Below are positions 15,900 to 25,140 of a stretch of DNA of 64,000 nucleotides, one piece after another; positions within the stretch are counted from its first letter, which is position 1, and each line of letters opens with the position of its first letter. The DNA comes from JBJXHN01 sp046233135 (GTDB lineage: Bacteria; Pseudomonadota; Alphaproteobacteria; Rhodospirillales; Rhodospirillaceae). Made by a program: the position numbers and the translations under genes. The stretch lies in the NCBI GenBank assembly GCA_046233135.1, contig JBJXHN010000004.1, forward strand, positions 186,001 through 250,000, given 5' to 3'. The notes under the pieces were generated by a model. It did not search any database, had not been told where the DNA came from, and saw only the letters and a program-made list of their open reading frames with translations.

Positions 15900-18635
15900 T
15901 CAGGGGGAAGCAGGCGGTGCAGGTCTCCAGTCGCCCGGCGTGACAAGGCGCAGCGGCAGATGCCGGCCGTTGGGCAGGGGGGCTACCAGGGTCTCCCCCA
16001 GCCGCCGACGGCCGTTCCGCACCAGACCGAGGGCGAGGGTATGGCCGACATGAGGACTGAACCCGGCGCTGGTCACGACCCCTTCCACCGGTGCGGGGGG
16101 CTCGCGGCGGTCAGGCAGGGCGAGCACACTGCCTTCGGGCGGCTCGGCCGTCGGGTCTTCCGGCAGCAGACCGACCAGCTGGAACCGGGCAGGGCCGGTC
16201 GCGAAGGCCAGATCGGGACGCAGCGCCCATAGCAGGTCGGCCGGCTGCTGATCGGTGCCGTCGATTTCCCGCTCCGGCGCCGGCAGGCCGGTTTCCAGGC
16301 GCAGCCGGTCGAGGGCCTTTGCCCCGCCGTGCACCAGGCCGAGCGGCTTCCCGGCCTGCCGCAGACGCCCGATAAGCCGGTCGGCGTGGTCCGGCAGGCA
16401 CCGCAGGACGGCGACGGGGGGATCCGGGGTCAGGGCGAGCGCGGCGTCTTCCCCGGCCAGGGCCGCGGCGGCCAGGATCTCCGGGGTACGCGGGCCAAGC
16501 AGCACCAGTGTCGTTCGGGACGAATCGCAGGGCAGGCCGAGCAGGGCGGCGGCAAAGGCGGGAAGAGCTTCGATCCAGGCTGCCGGCAGCGGACCCGGGG
16601 AGGTGACGTCCGACACGAGAAGGGCGCTGGTGCGGCCGGCCAGGGCTTCGCGGCGGATGGCGTCTTCCGCGCTCTCCTCACCGACCGGATAGCAGGGAAC
16701 CGGGCACGGAGGCCGGGCGAGCGGAGGGCCATCGAGGGGAGAACCGGCCAGAGCCCCCAGAGGCACGGGCACCACCGGCGCGGCGATGGCCGGCGGCGGC
16801 GGGCGGGGAGCGGCGGCCGGGCGCGGCATCAGGGCCAGGGCGGCCATCAGGCTGGTACGGCCGCCGTCCGTGCCCAGGCCCAGACCGGTGGCGGCCATCA
16901 AGGCGGGCAGGGTGTCGATCCCCTCGGCCCGGGCGTCTTCCAGGTCGGCGACGGTGACGTCGGCTTGCAGGTCGACGAAGGCCGTGGCTCCCGGGCGCCG
17001 GTGATCCGCGCGCTCCGGCGCGTGGGCCAGCAGGGATCCGGCCAGGGCATCGCGTTCGGCCACATGCGGTACGGACAGGGCCTGATCCTCCGGAAAGCCC
17101 ACGGCGGCGGCGGCGCACAGACCCGCTTCCAGGCCACCGGACAGCACCCCGGGCAGGTCGTGGACACCGGCCGCCGAGCCCACGCAGCGCGGCAGCACCG
17201 GCGAGGCGCAGGCATCGTCCCCGGACACATAGGCGCGGGCTGTTTCGGACCAGGCCAGGGATCCGCCGGCCTGGCCATACAGGGCAAGCGCCGGTGCCCA
17301 GCCGCCGCTGATCATCAGCAGGTCGCAGGACAGGGTGCGGCTGGGCAGGGTCACGCTCCGGCCGTCGCGGGTCAGGGGCATGGCCTCTACGTCGGTGATG
17401 CGGCGGCGGCCGAAGGTGCGGGTGACCACATGGCCGGCGAGCACCGGGATGCCCAGCGCCTTGGCCATGTCCACGAACGGACCGGACGGCGCGGGGCGGG
17501 CGTCGATGATCGCTTCCAGCCGCACTCCGGCGCTTTGCACGTCGAAGGCGGCTTCGTAGGCATCGTCGTTGGCGGTGAAGACCACCGCCTGCCGCCCCGG
17601 CACTGCGCCCCAGCGCACCGCATAGGTGCGCGCGGCCCCGGCCAGCATGATCCCGGGCCGGTCGTTGTCGCGAAAGACCAGCGGCTGCTCATGGGCGCCG
17701 GTGGCCAGGATCACCCGCCGGCAGCGCAGATGCCACAGCCGCATGCGCGGTCCCTGGCCGCCGATGGGGGCCAGGTGGTCGGTCAGGCGCTCGCAGGCGG
17801 TGATGCGGAAGGGGGCGGTTTCGGTCGGGGCGGAAGCCGATGCGGGCGGCTCGTCGGGTCGCTCTTCGGGGGGCGGGCAGGACAGGGCGGTGGTCCGCAG
17901 CAGCAGGGTGCCGGTGGGCAGGGCGGCGAAGGCGGCGGCCGTGGCGTCGATCCAGTCCCAGGCGCTTTGGCCGTCCAGCGTGCGGTGGCGGCCCTGAAGG
18001 CTGCCGCCCGGGCGGTCGTCGGCATCGATCAGCACCACCCGCGCTCCCACCGTCGCGGCGGCCAGGGCGGCGCTGAGGCCGGCCGGACCGGCGCCGACCA
18101 CCACCACGTCGGTGTCTTCATGGACAGCGGCATAGGTGTCCGGATCGGGGTCTTCGGGCAGGCTGCCCCAGCAGGCGGCGCGGCGGGCCAGGGGCTCCAG
18201 CAGGCGGGCGCGGGCCAGCAGGCTGCCAGCGAACAGGCGACCGGCAGCGGCCGCGAGCAGCGGCGGCAGGGGCAGGATCCCGGCCGCCAGTCCGGGCAGG
18301 GCGCCCAGATCCCGGTGCAGGCCCGGCCAGCCGCGCAGCGGATCGGCCCGCAAGCCGTGAACCAGGGGCACCTGGGTGGCGCGGGCGTTGGGTTCGGTCC
18401 GGGGCTCCAGACCCAGGCGGACAATGGCGTTGGGCTCTTCGGAGCCGATGCCCACCAGGCCCCGGGGCCGGCGATGGCGCAGGCTGCGGCCCACCAGGTG
18501 GACACCGTTGGCGATCAGGGCCGATGCCAGGGTGTCGCCCTCGTACCCCGAATAGCCCTTGCCGTTGAAAACGAAGCGCAGGGGCTTGCTGCGATCGATG
18601 CGGCCACCGGCCTTCAGGCGAAAGGGCTGTTCCAT
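15900..18635 (-). CDS. Sarcosine oxidase alpha-subunit-like FAD/NAD-binding protein
   Basis: A 911-residue protein. Residues 1-110 resemble the N-terminal Fer2-like domain of heterotetrameric sarcosine oxidase alpha (GYEGDTLASALIANG, LRHRRPRGLVGIGSEEPNA) without iron-sulphur cysteines, as is usual in that subunit. A pyridine-nucleotide-disulphide oxidoreductase core follows (DVVVVGAGPAGLSAALAAA, about 175-193; VILATGAHEQPLVF; LMISGGWAPALALYGQ). The C-terminal 270 residues occupy the place of the GcvT folate-binding domain but are Pro/Ala-rich and diverged. The partner oxidase gene lies 13 bp upstream, but the gamma and delta subunit genes are missing nearby. The true substrate is uncertain; any N-methyl amino acid role is inferred. 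Confidence 0.75.
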   Translation of the reverse strand: MEQPFRLKAGGRIDRSKPLRFVFNGKGYSGYEGDTLASALIANGVHLVGRSLRHRRPRGLVGIGSEEPNAIVRLGLEPRTEPNARATQVPLVHGLRADPLRGWPGLHRDLGALPGLAAGILPLPPLLAAAAGRLFAGSLLARARLLEPLARRAACWGSLPEDPDPDTYAAVHEDTDVVVVGAGPAGLSAALAAATVGARVVLIDADDRPGGSLQGRHRTLDGQSAWDWIDATAAAFAALPTGTLLLRTTALSCPPPEERPDEPPASASAPTETAPFRITACERLTDHLAPIGGQGPRMRLWHLRCRRVILATGAHEQPLVFRDNDRPGIMLAGAARTYAVRWGAVPGRQAVVFTANDDAYEAAFDVQSAGVRLEAIIDARPAPSGPFVDMAKALGIPVLAGHVVTRTFGRRRITDVEAMPLTRDGRSVTLPSRTLSCDLLMISGGWAPALALYGQAGGSLAWSETARAYVSGDDACASPVLPRCVGSAAGVHDLPGVLSGGLEAGLCAAAAVGFPEDQALSVPHVAERDALAGSLLAHAPERADHRRPGATAFVDLQADVTVADLEDARAEGIDTLPALMAATGLGLGTDGGRTSLMAALALMPRPAAAPRPPPPAIAAPVVPVPLGALAGSPLDGPPLARPPCPVPCYPVGEESAEDAIRREALAGRTSALLVSDVTSPGPLPAAWIEALPAFAAALLGLPCDSSRTTLVLLGPRTPEILAAAALAGEDAALALTPDPPVAVLRCLPDHADRLIGRLRQAGKPLGLVHGGAKALDRLRLETGLPAPEREIDGTDQQPADLLWALRPDLAFATGPARFQLVGLLPEDPTAEPPEGSVLALPDRREPPAPVEGVVTSAGFSPHVGHTLALGLVRNGRRRLGETLVAPLPNGRHLPLRLVTPGDWRPAPPASP

Positions 18636-18648
18636 GGCAGGGAAATCC

Positions 18649-19836
18649 TCAAGCGCTTAGGCAACGGTCGGGGGCGAAGGCTGCCAGGCTGTCGGGTTGG
18701 CGACCGGCGGCCACCGCTTCGGCCAGCAGCCGGCCGGCCACCGGGGCGATGCCGGACGAGCCGGCGCCTGACGGACAGGCCCAGCCGGCGCTGATCCACA
18801 GGCCGGCAAGGGGCGTGGCGCCGACCAGGGGCAGGCCGTCGGGGGTGGTCAGGCCGGTCTCTTGCCCCAGCCGGGCCAGTCGCACCCGCGACAAGGTGGG
18901 GATCAGGGCCAGCATGGCGGCGACAAGTCCTTCCGAATCGAGGGACGCGGCGATTCCGGCGGCCAGGATCCGGCCACCGTCTTCCTGTACCAGGGTCATT
19001 GCCGGCTCCCGCAGGCCCAGCGCGACGGGCAGGGCGTGGGATAGGGGTTCGGTCTCCGCCAGGGTCACCGCGCGGGGCCGCAGCGGCAGATCCAGCCCGA
19101 TGGTGGCGAGCAGGGCCGGCGTGGTGGTTTCGCCGCACAGGATCACGTGATCGGCGTCCATCCGGTCCGGGTCGGGACCAGGGCCGGATCCCGGGCGCTC
19201 TACCCCCAGAATCCGGGTCTCGTCCCGCCGCAGGGCGGTGACGGGGAGGCCTTTGGCCAGGTGAACGCCGGCGGCGCGCAGCCGCTGCCGCAGGGTCCGG
19301 GCGACCAGCGCCGGGCGCAGCAGCCGCGCCCGGCGCTGTACCGCCGCGCCGCGCCAGGGAGCGGGGTCGAAGGGCGGGCAGGCGTCGTGGACGGCCGTCG
19401 GGCTCACCCAGTCGCCACCGATGCCCAGCAGGCGATGGGTTCCGGCTTGACGCCGCAACAGGCGTTCGTCCCGTTCCGTCCGGGCGAGGGTGAACAGGGG
19501 GCGCCGGCTGCCGGGCAGGGAAAGGCCGAGAACACCGGGCAGCTCATCCCACCGGGCGAAGGCGTCCGTCCACAGGGCACCCAGGGCGGGATCCTGTGTA
19601 TCGGGTGCGGCGAGCAGGGCGGCGGGGCGCAGGAGCGGCTGGCCGGTGGCGGGCAATACGGCGATGCCGGTCATCCCGTGATCGGTGGCCAGGACCCAGG
19701 CAGCGAACAAGCCCATCAGCCCGTCGCCGACGATCACCGCCCGATAGCCCCGGCGAATCCGCTCGTCCGGCAGCGGCGGCGTGAAGCCGGAAGCCGGGCC
19801 GGGCGGGCGGGGAGCGGCGGATCGGGTCTGGGGCAT
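18649..19836 (-). CDS. FAD-dependent DAO-family oxidoreductase (sarcosine oxidase beta-like)
   Basis: A 395-residue flavoprotein of the D-amino-acid-oxidase fold. The dinucleotide-binding motif is VIVGDGLMGLFAAW (about 35-48, GxGxxG) and the C-terminal FAD-contact segment is LTTPDGLPLVGATPLAGLWISAGW. It is preceded by about 30 Pro/Arg-rich residues, so the true start may be further in; no strong ribosome site supports ATG 19836. It is 13 bp upstream of the alpha-like gene and presumably forms the amine-oxidising half of the complex. The substrate is not evident. Confidence 0.72.
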   Translation of the reverse strand: MPQTRSAAPRPPGPASGFTPPLPDERIRRGYRAVIVGDGLMGLFAAWVLATDHGMTGIAVLPATGQPLLRPAALLAAPDTQDPALGALWTDAFARWDELPGVLGLSLPGSRRPLFTLARTERDERLLRRQAGTHRLLGIGGDWVSPTAVHDACPPFDPAPWRGAAVQRRARLLRPALVARTLRQRLRAAGVHLAKGLPVTALRRDETRILGVERPGSGPGPDPDRMDADHVILCGETTTPALLATIGLDLPLRPRAVTLAETEPLSHALPVALGLREPAMTLVQEDGGRILAAGIAASLDSEGLVAAMLALIPTLSRVRLARLGQETGLTTPDGLPLVGATPLAGLWISAGWACPSGAGSSGIAPVAGRLLAEAVAAGRQPDSLAAFAPDRCLSA

Positions 19837-19941
19837 GGCGGCAGCGTGGCGCTCTCGAACGGAGAAGGGTTCGGGTCACGGGGACGCGGTTCCGGAGTTG
19901 ACCACCTGCGCCACGGTCTGACAAGGCCCGGGATGCCCCGA

Positions 19942-21126
19942 TCACAGAACCTCTTCGATCAGCGACACCATCTTGCGCGTTTGCGCTTCCCAGCTCCATC
20001 CGGCCATGAATCGGGCGGCGGCGGCGCCTCGGCGGCGGGATTCGTCGCGGTCCGCATAGGCCGCTTCCATGGCCTCCAGCAGGTCGTCGTCCGTGGTCTC
20101 CCCCCATCCTTCCAGGGCCGGCATCTCGGCGATCTGGCCGATGGGGATCTGATTGGCCAGCGCCCAGCACACCGGCTCGCCCACATCTTCGGCTCCGGCG
20201 ATCAGATCCAGATGGCCGGTATTGGCCGACAGGATGGTGGGAATGCCGCAGGCCATGGCCTCCATGGCCACCAGATTGGTGCCACCCTCGGCGCGGTTGG
20301 GGAAGACGGCCAGGTCAGCGTCGCGCAGCAGGCGGGGCACCTGGGCGTTGGTCAGGGCGCCCAGGTCGATGAAGGCTTCGCGGGGCAGGCCGTTGGCGCG
20401 CAGCCATTCCCCCACCTTCAGCCGGCCCGTCTCGTCATAGCCGGGGCGGCCGTCCACGTGCGGCGAGTATCCCAGGGTTTCCAGGCTGGCCGGCCACAGG
20501 TTGTGCCAGGCCGTCATCAGCAAGGCGTCGGGGTGGCGTTCGTAAAAGCGGCGGAACGCGCCGACAACGATATCCTGCCCCTTGCGGTATTCCAGCTTGC
20601 CGCCGGAAAAAACGACGAAGCGGTCCGGCGGCACCAGTCCGGCCCGGGGCGCGGGGTGGAACAGGGAGGGGTCGATGCCCTGTGGGCAGAAGCGGGCGTT
20701 GGTCAGCCCATGGGCTTCCAGAATCTGCTGATTCCAGCTGGATCCGGTCAGGATCAGCGGCAGGGACCGGGCCGCCTCCACATTGTCTGGCGGGATGGTG
20801 GCCGATTCCAGGAACACCACTCCCAGACTGGGAGACCCGGAAACGGAATCCGGGCATCGGAAGAAGGTCAGTTGGTCGCCGATGCCGAACAACACCGGAT
20901 AGGGCAAGTGAGCTTCGCCGTGCAGGTCGATGATGCGCTTCGCCCGGGCATGATCCAGCATCGCCCGTTCCAGCAGGCGATCCGTCAGCGGATCGACCCG
21001 CAATGACGGATCGATCACCAGGGGCACGGGGCTGTGTCCCAGACGGACCATCTGAACGAGCAGGTTGAAGCCATACGTGCCCCATCCGCTGGGAACACCG
21101 ATTTGCCATTCGATCCCGAGTCGCAC
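19942..21126 (-). CDS. GT4-type glycosyltransferase
   Basis: A 394-residue GT-B glycosyltransferase of the GT4 (group 1) type. It begins GIEWQIGVPSGWGTYGFNL (glycine-rich acceptor-side loop). Its C-terminal donor domain has FSGGKLEYRKGQDIVVGAF, FPNRAEGGTNLVAMEAMACG (the EX7E-like nucleotide-sugar motif) and PTILSANTG. The GTG start at 21126 has AAGGGGAG seven bases upstream. It transfers an activated sugar to an unknown acceptor. It is divergent from, and about 150 bp away from, the small gene that opens the glycosylation region, and is the leftmost glycan gene of that region. Confidence 0.87.
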   Translation of the reverse strand: MRLGIEWQIGVPSGWGTYGFNLLVQMVRLGHSPVPLVIDPSLRVDPLTDRLLERAMLDHARAKRIIDLHGEAHLPYPVLFGIGDQLTFFRCPDSVSGSPSLGVVFLESATIPPDNVEAARSLPLILTGSSWNQQILEAHGLTNARFCPQGIDPSLFHPAPRAGLVPPDRFVVFSGGKLEYRKGQDIVVGAFRRFYERHPDALLMTAWHNLWPASLETLGYSPHVDGRPGYDETGRLKVGEWLRANGLPREAFIDLGALTNAQVPRLLRDADLAVFPNRAEGGTNLVAMEAMACGIPTILSANTGHLDLIAGAEDVGEPVCWALANQIPIGQIAEMPALEGWGETTDDDLLEAMEAAYADRDESRRRGAAAARFMAGWSWEAQTRKMVSLIEEVL

Positions 21127-21278
21127 GGGCTACTCCCCTTTGCCGGACAATGTGAAAAGCCTTAAGGCGCAATCAGGTAAACGCATGACAGGCGGTCCTT
21201 CCATGGGTATGCTGCCAGCCCGGTTTCATTGCGCCATTTTGGCCGCAGAACGCGCTCCATACCAGAAGGGAGAGTTTG

Positions 21279-21587
21279 ATGTCCGAATTGATGATCAATC
21301 AGATTCAGGTGCTGCTGACCAAGCTGTCCGAAGACGTGCAGCGGATGGGTGAGCTGTCCACCGAGGAAATCAGCAACCTCGTGGGCATGCTCGATACCCT
21401 GGCGGCCCATGTGCTGGGCACCAAGGCCGTGGTTGCGGCTATCGCCAAGAAGTATCCGGTCGACATGGCCGACGTGGAAGCCTGGCTGATCGGCAACGTG
21501 GATCAGGAAGGCGCGAGCTACGAAGCCATCAAGGCTACGGCCAAGCACCTGATCACCGGCGAAAAACCGGCTGCTCCCGGCGCCTGA
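21279..21587 (+). CDS. Small helical protein of unknown function
   Basis: A 102-residue soluble protein beginning MSELMINQIQVLLTKLSEDV and predicted to be nearly all helix, with a Pro/Ala end (EKPAAPGA). No family was recognised. AAGGGAGAG precedes the ATG closely and codon use is that of a real gene (strong GC at third positions). It is the first gene rightward from the divergent glycosyltransferase and lies 77 bp before the TPR/GT9-like gene, so it may be part of that transcript. Confidence 0.65.
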   Translation: MSELMINQIQVLLTKLSEDVQRMGELSTEEISNLVGMLDTLAAHVLGTKAVVAAIAKKYPVDMADVEAWLIGNVDQEGASYEAIKATAKHLITGEKPAAPGA

Positions 21588-21664
21588 TTCCTTAAGGCCT
21601 GATCCCGGGGCCTGGGTCCGAAGGTTTCAGGGCGGGAAGTCCGGCCATCGGGACCCGCCCGGAC

Positions 21665-23032
21665 ATGATCCCTTGGGAAAACGAGCACGGTACGGACATG
21701 CGGGGTGAACCGGATGGAGGCAGGGCCGGGGGAGAGCGGCAGGCCGTTTTGGCCGAACGGGCCGCTCTTCTGCGTCATCGGCTTGTCCGCGATCCCTCCG
21801 ACTGCGAGGCCTGGGGCATCCTGGGGTCCTGCCTGGGTCAACTGCGGCTGCTGGATGCGGCTGCTGTTGCCCTGGGGCGGGCCGTTCGCCTGTGTCCGGA
21901 CCGGATCGATCCGGCGGTCGCCGCCAACCTCGGGGCTGTCGCCCTGCGGCGAGGGCGGCCGGCGGAAGCGCTGGCCCGGTTCGACGCCCTGCTGGCCGCC
22001 GATCCGGACCATGCGGATGCCCGCTGGAACCGGGCGCTGGCCCGTCTGACCCTGGGCGATCTGGCCGGCGGCTTTCTTGACGCCGCCAGCCGCTGGCGGG
22101 CCTGGGACCTCCCGGAACCCTTTCCCGACAGTCCGCGCTGGGACGGCCAACCGCTGGACGGGCCGCTGGACGGTACGGGGGACAGCGGGGACGAGGGTGC
22201 CCGCACCCTGCTGCTGGTGACCGAGCAGGGACGGGGTGATATTCTGCATTTCGTGCGCTACTGCGCTGCTGCCCGGATCCGGGCAGGGCGGGTGGTTCTG
22301 GCCTGTCCGCCGGACTTGGGGGAACTGCTGGCGTCGGTGCCCGGGCTGGATGGCCTGGTGCCCCTGGGGGCGCCGCCGCCGCCGCATGCCAGCGTGCTGC
22401 CCCTGATGGATTTGCCCGCCGTCCTGGGCCTGCGGGGCGGGCCGCTGACCGGGGCCGTGCCCTATCTCCAGCCCGATGAAGAGCGGCTGGCGATCTGGCG
22501 GGGCCGGTTGCGGCAGATCGCGCCGACGGGGCTTCGGGTCGGTGTGGCCTGGCGGGGCAGTCCCACCCATCATCTGGATGCCGAGCGCTCCTTGCCGCTG
22601 GAGGCATTGCGACGGCTGGCGGACGTGCCGGGGGTGACCCTGGTGGCCCTGCACCCCGATGGCCGGACGGACGCGGAACAGGTGGCACGGGCCGCCGTGG
22701 GTCTGGTGGATCCGGAACCGGACGCAGATTGGAAGGCGGCGGCCTTCAGTGGCAGTGCCGCGCTGATCGCCGCGCTGGATCTGGTGGTCAGTGTGGATAC
22801 GGTCTTTGCCCATCTGACCGGTGCGCTCGCCTGCCCCGGGATCGTCCTGCTGCCCCCCGTGCCCGACTGGCGCTGGGGGCTGGAAGGGGCACAGACCCCC
22901 TGGTACCCCACCCTGCGGCTGGAACGGGCCGCGCCGGGGGCGGGGTGGGACGATGTGCTCGACCGGGTGGCGGCCCTTCTGGCCGAAGCCGCTGCGGCGG
23001 TATCCGCCGATGACGCAAGCGAGGACGAATGA
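21665..23032 (+). CDS. TPR protein with GT9-like C-terminal domain
   Basis: A 455-residue protein. Residues about 30-135 contain TPR units (CEAWGILGSCLGQLRLLDAA, AVAANLGAVALRRGRPAEAL). From about 175 there is a GT-B fold like ADP-heptose:LPS transferases (GT9): EQGRGDILHFVRYCAAA, RVGVAWRGSPTHHLDAERS and LDLVVSVDTVFAHLTGALA, where the SVDT segment is typical of the donor-site loop. TPR plus GT9-like proteins are common next to flagellin genes in Rhodospirillales-type genomes. The start is uncertain (ATG 21665 or 21698; neither has a strong ribosome site). Its TGA overlaps the next ATG. Confidence 0.8.
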   Translation: MIPWENEHGTDMRGEPDGGRAGGERQAVLAERAALLRHRLVRDPSDCEAWGILGSCLGQLRLLDAAAVALGRAVRLCPDRIDPAVAANLGAVALRRGRPAEALARFDALLAADPDHADARWNRALARLTLGDLAGGFLDAASRWRAWDLPEPFPDSPRWDGQPLDGPLDGTGDSGDEGARTLLLVTEQGRGDILHFVRYCAAARIRAGRVVLACPPDLGELLASVPGLDGLVPLGAPPPPHASVLPLMDLPAVLGLRGGPLTGAVPYLQPDEERLAIWRGRLRQIAPTGLRVGVAWRGSPTHHLDAERSLPLEALRRLADVPGVTLVALHPDGRTDAEQVARAAVGLVDPEPDADWKAAAFSGSAALIAALDLVVSVDTVFAHLTGALACPGIVLLPPVPDWRWGLEGAQTPWYPTLRLERAAPGAGWDDVLDRVAALLAEAAAAVSADDASEDE

Positions 23033-25140
23033 CCTCTATTTCCGGACAAACATCTGGTCCGACCGTGCGCCGGCAGCTGGAAGACGCCATGGCCCACCAT
23101 CAGGCCGGCCGGCTGCCGGAAGCGGCGGAGCTGTACGAAGCCGTTCTCGCCCGACAGCCGGACGAGGGCGAGGCCTTGCACTTGTCCGGGGTTCTGGCCT
23201 TGCAGCAGGGGCGGATGGCCGATGCTCATGCGCGGATCGCCCGGGCGTCCACCGTTCTGTCCGAGGACTCCGATGTCTGGCGCAACCTCGGCACCGCCTG
23301 CCTTGCCGTCCGGGATGAGCCGGCTGCGGCAGAGGCCTTCGAGCGGGCCATCGCCCTGCGTCCCCGTTTTCGCGGAGCCATCCTGGCGCTGGTCGGCGTC
23401 TATAGCCGTCTGGGACGGCTGGACCGGGCGCTGGAGGTGCTGGAGGGCCTGGGGGAGGACCCGGATGGTCTGTCCAATCAGGCGGCTCTGCTCAACGCCC
23501 TCGGCCGCCACGCCGAAGCGCTGGATTGCGCCGACCGGGCCATTGCCGTGGCGGGGGATAGGGCTTCGGTGGAAAGTCTGGTCAACCGGGGCGTGGCCCT
23601 GCGCGGACTGGAGCGTCCGGGTGAGGCCTTGCCGGTGCTGCGCGAGGCGCTGGCCCTGGACGAAGGCGGCTGGGCGGCACGACTGAACCTGGCAGGTGCC
23701 CTGACCCAAAGCGGCGACTGGCGTGGTGCGATCAAGGTCTATGGCCGGCAGGCGGCAGACCTGCCCGGCCTCGCCCTTGCGTCGGCGGCCACCTTGCCGG
23801 TCATTCCGGCGTCCGAGGCGGATATCACCGAAGCGCGGGAGCGGTTTCGCGAAGGCTTGCGGTCATTGCGGGAGAAGGAAGCCTTCCTGCCCGACCCCAA
23901 CGCGCTGTCCCAGTCCCTGCCGCCCTTCCACCTTGCCTATCAGGGGCAGGACGATACCGCTCTGATGGCCGACATCGCCGACACCTTGCGGGCGATCTGC
24001 CCGGCCCTGGCCTACACGGCCCCGGAAGCGCAGCGGGCGCCAGCGTCGGGGCGGCGGCGAATCGGTGTGCTGTCGCACTATTTCACCCACCATACGACCG
24101 GCGAATATTTTGCCGGCCTGATCCGCGCCCTCTGCGCCCGGCCGGAGCTGGAGGTGGTGATCATCGGTTTCCCCCGTCCGGCCAGCGAGACCTGGGAAGC
24201 CCTGGCGGCTGCGGCGGCCGAGACCTATGTGCTGCCCCGCGATCTCGCCCGCGCCCGGGCGGCCATCGCCGGCATGACCCTGGACGTGCTGCTGTATGTG
24301 GAAGTGGGGATGGACAGCCTGACCTTCCAGCTTGCCCACGCCCGGCTGGCGCCGGTGCAGGCGATGCTGTACGGCCACCCGGTGACCAGCGGCCTGCCGA
24401 GCATGGACTACTTCCTGTCTCCCGAAGCACTGGAGGCTTCGGGGGGCGAGGCTCATTACCGGGAACGGCTGGTGCGCCTGCCCGGCCTGCTCAGCCACGT
24501 GCCCCGGCGGACGCCGGCGGAGGCGGATCGTACCAGGCTGAACCTGCCGGAAAAGGGCACCCTGTATTTCTGTGGCCAGTCCCTGTTCAAGATCCATCCC
24601 CGAATGGACGACCTGTTCCGCCAGATCCTGGAGGGGGACGGGAACGGCTGGCTGTGTCTGTTCCGCGCCCCGGTGCCGGAGGTGACGGCGCTGATGGAAC
24701 AGCGGCTGGCGGCGGCGGGCCTGCCCATGGACCGGGTGGTCTGGCTGCGCCGGACGCGCCGCGACATTTTCCTGGCGGCCGTGAAAGCGATGGATGTGGT
24801 GCTTGATACCCTGCACTTCTCGGGTGGCCAGACCTCCTATGACGCCTTTTCCGTCGGGGCGCCGGTGGTGACTATGGCCGGGACATTCCTGCGCGGCCGT
24901 CAGACGGCGGGGCTATACCGCCACATGGGCCTGGGAGACGTGGTGGCCCGCACGCCGGATGCCTATGTGCGCCAGGCGCTGGCCCTGGGCACCGACCGCG
25001 ACCGGCGGCGGGGGCTGTCGAACAAGATCCTGGCTGCCGCACCGGGCCTGTTCGAAGACACCGGGTCCATCGCTCCTCTGGTGGCCTTCCTGGCCTCCGC
25101 CCGACCGATCGCGGATTCGGGGACGGGATCGGGGGCGTGA
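23029..25140 (+). CDS. TPR/GT41 (SPINDLY/OGT-like) glycosyltransferase, divergent
   Basis: A 703-residue protein. The first 270 residues are TPRs (AHHQAGRLPEAAELYEAVLA, NLGTACLAVRDEPAAAEAFE). From about 340 comes a Glyco_transf_41 catalytic region: IGVLSHYFTHHTTGEYFAGL, LAPVQAMLYGHPVTSGLPSM, and FSGGQTSYDAFSVGAPVVTM with the donor-site glycines. The signature differs from the classical PYNGTTTT of OGT. Proteins of this kind attach a sugar from a UDP donor to Ser/Thr of a protein; flagellin is the obvious neighbour. It is coupled by ATGA to the gene before and by GTGA to the gene after. Confidence 0.85.
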   Translation: MTSISGQTSGPTVRRQLEDAMAHHQAGRLPEAAELYEAVLARQPDEGEALHLSGVLALQQGRMADAHARIARASTVLSEDSDVWRNLGTACLAVRDEPAAAEAFERAIALRPRFRGAILALVGVYSRLGRLDRALEVLEGLGEDPDGLSNQAALLNALGRHAEALDCADRAIAVAGDRASVESLVNRGVALRGLERPGEALPVLREALALDEGGWAARLNLAGALTQSGDWRGAIKVYGRQAADLPGLALASAATLPVIPASEADITEARERFREGLRSLREKEAFLPDPNALSQSLPPFHLAYQGQDDTALMADIADTLRAICPALAYTAPEAQRAPASGRRRIGVLSHYFTHHTTGEYFAGLIRALCARPELEVVIIGFPRPASETWEALAAAAAETYVLPRDLARARAAIAGMTLDVLLYVEVGMDSLTFQLAHARLAPVQAMLYGHPVTSGLPSMDYFLSPEALEASGGEAHYRERLVRLPGLLSHVPRRTPAEADRTRLNLPEKGTLYFCGQSLFKIHPRMDDLFRQILEGDGNGWLCLFRAPVPEVTALMEQRLAAAGLPMDRVVWLRRTRRDIFLAAVKAMDVVLDTLHFSGGQTSYDAFSVGAPVVTMAGTFLRGRQTAGLYRHMGLGDVVARTPDAYVRQALALGTDRDRRRGLSNKILAAAPGLFEDTGSIAPLVAFLASARPIADSGTGSGA

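Noticed and set aside
16329..18794. 821-codon plus-strand frame opposite the sarcosine-oxidase-like alpha gene
   Set aside because: Gly/Gln/Arg-rich shadow typical of antisense frames; the minus-strand protein has clear FAD/NAD motifs.
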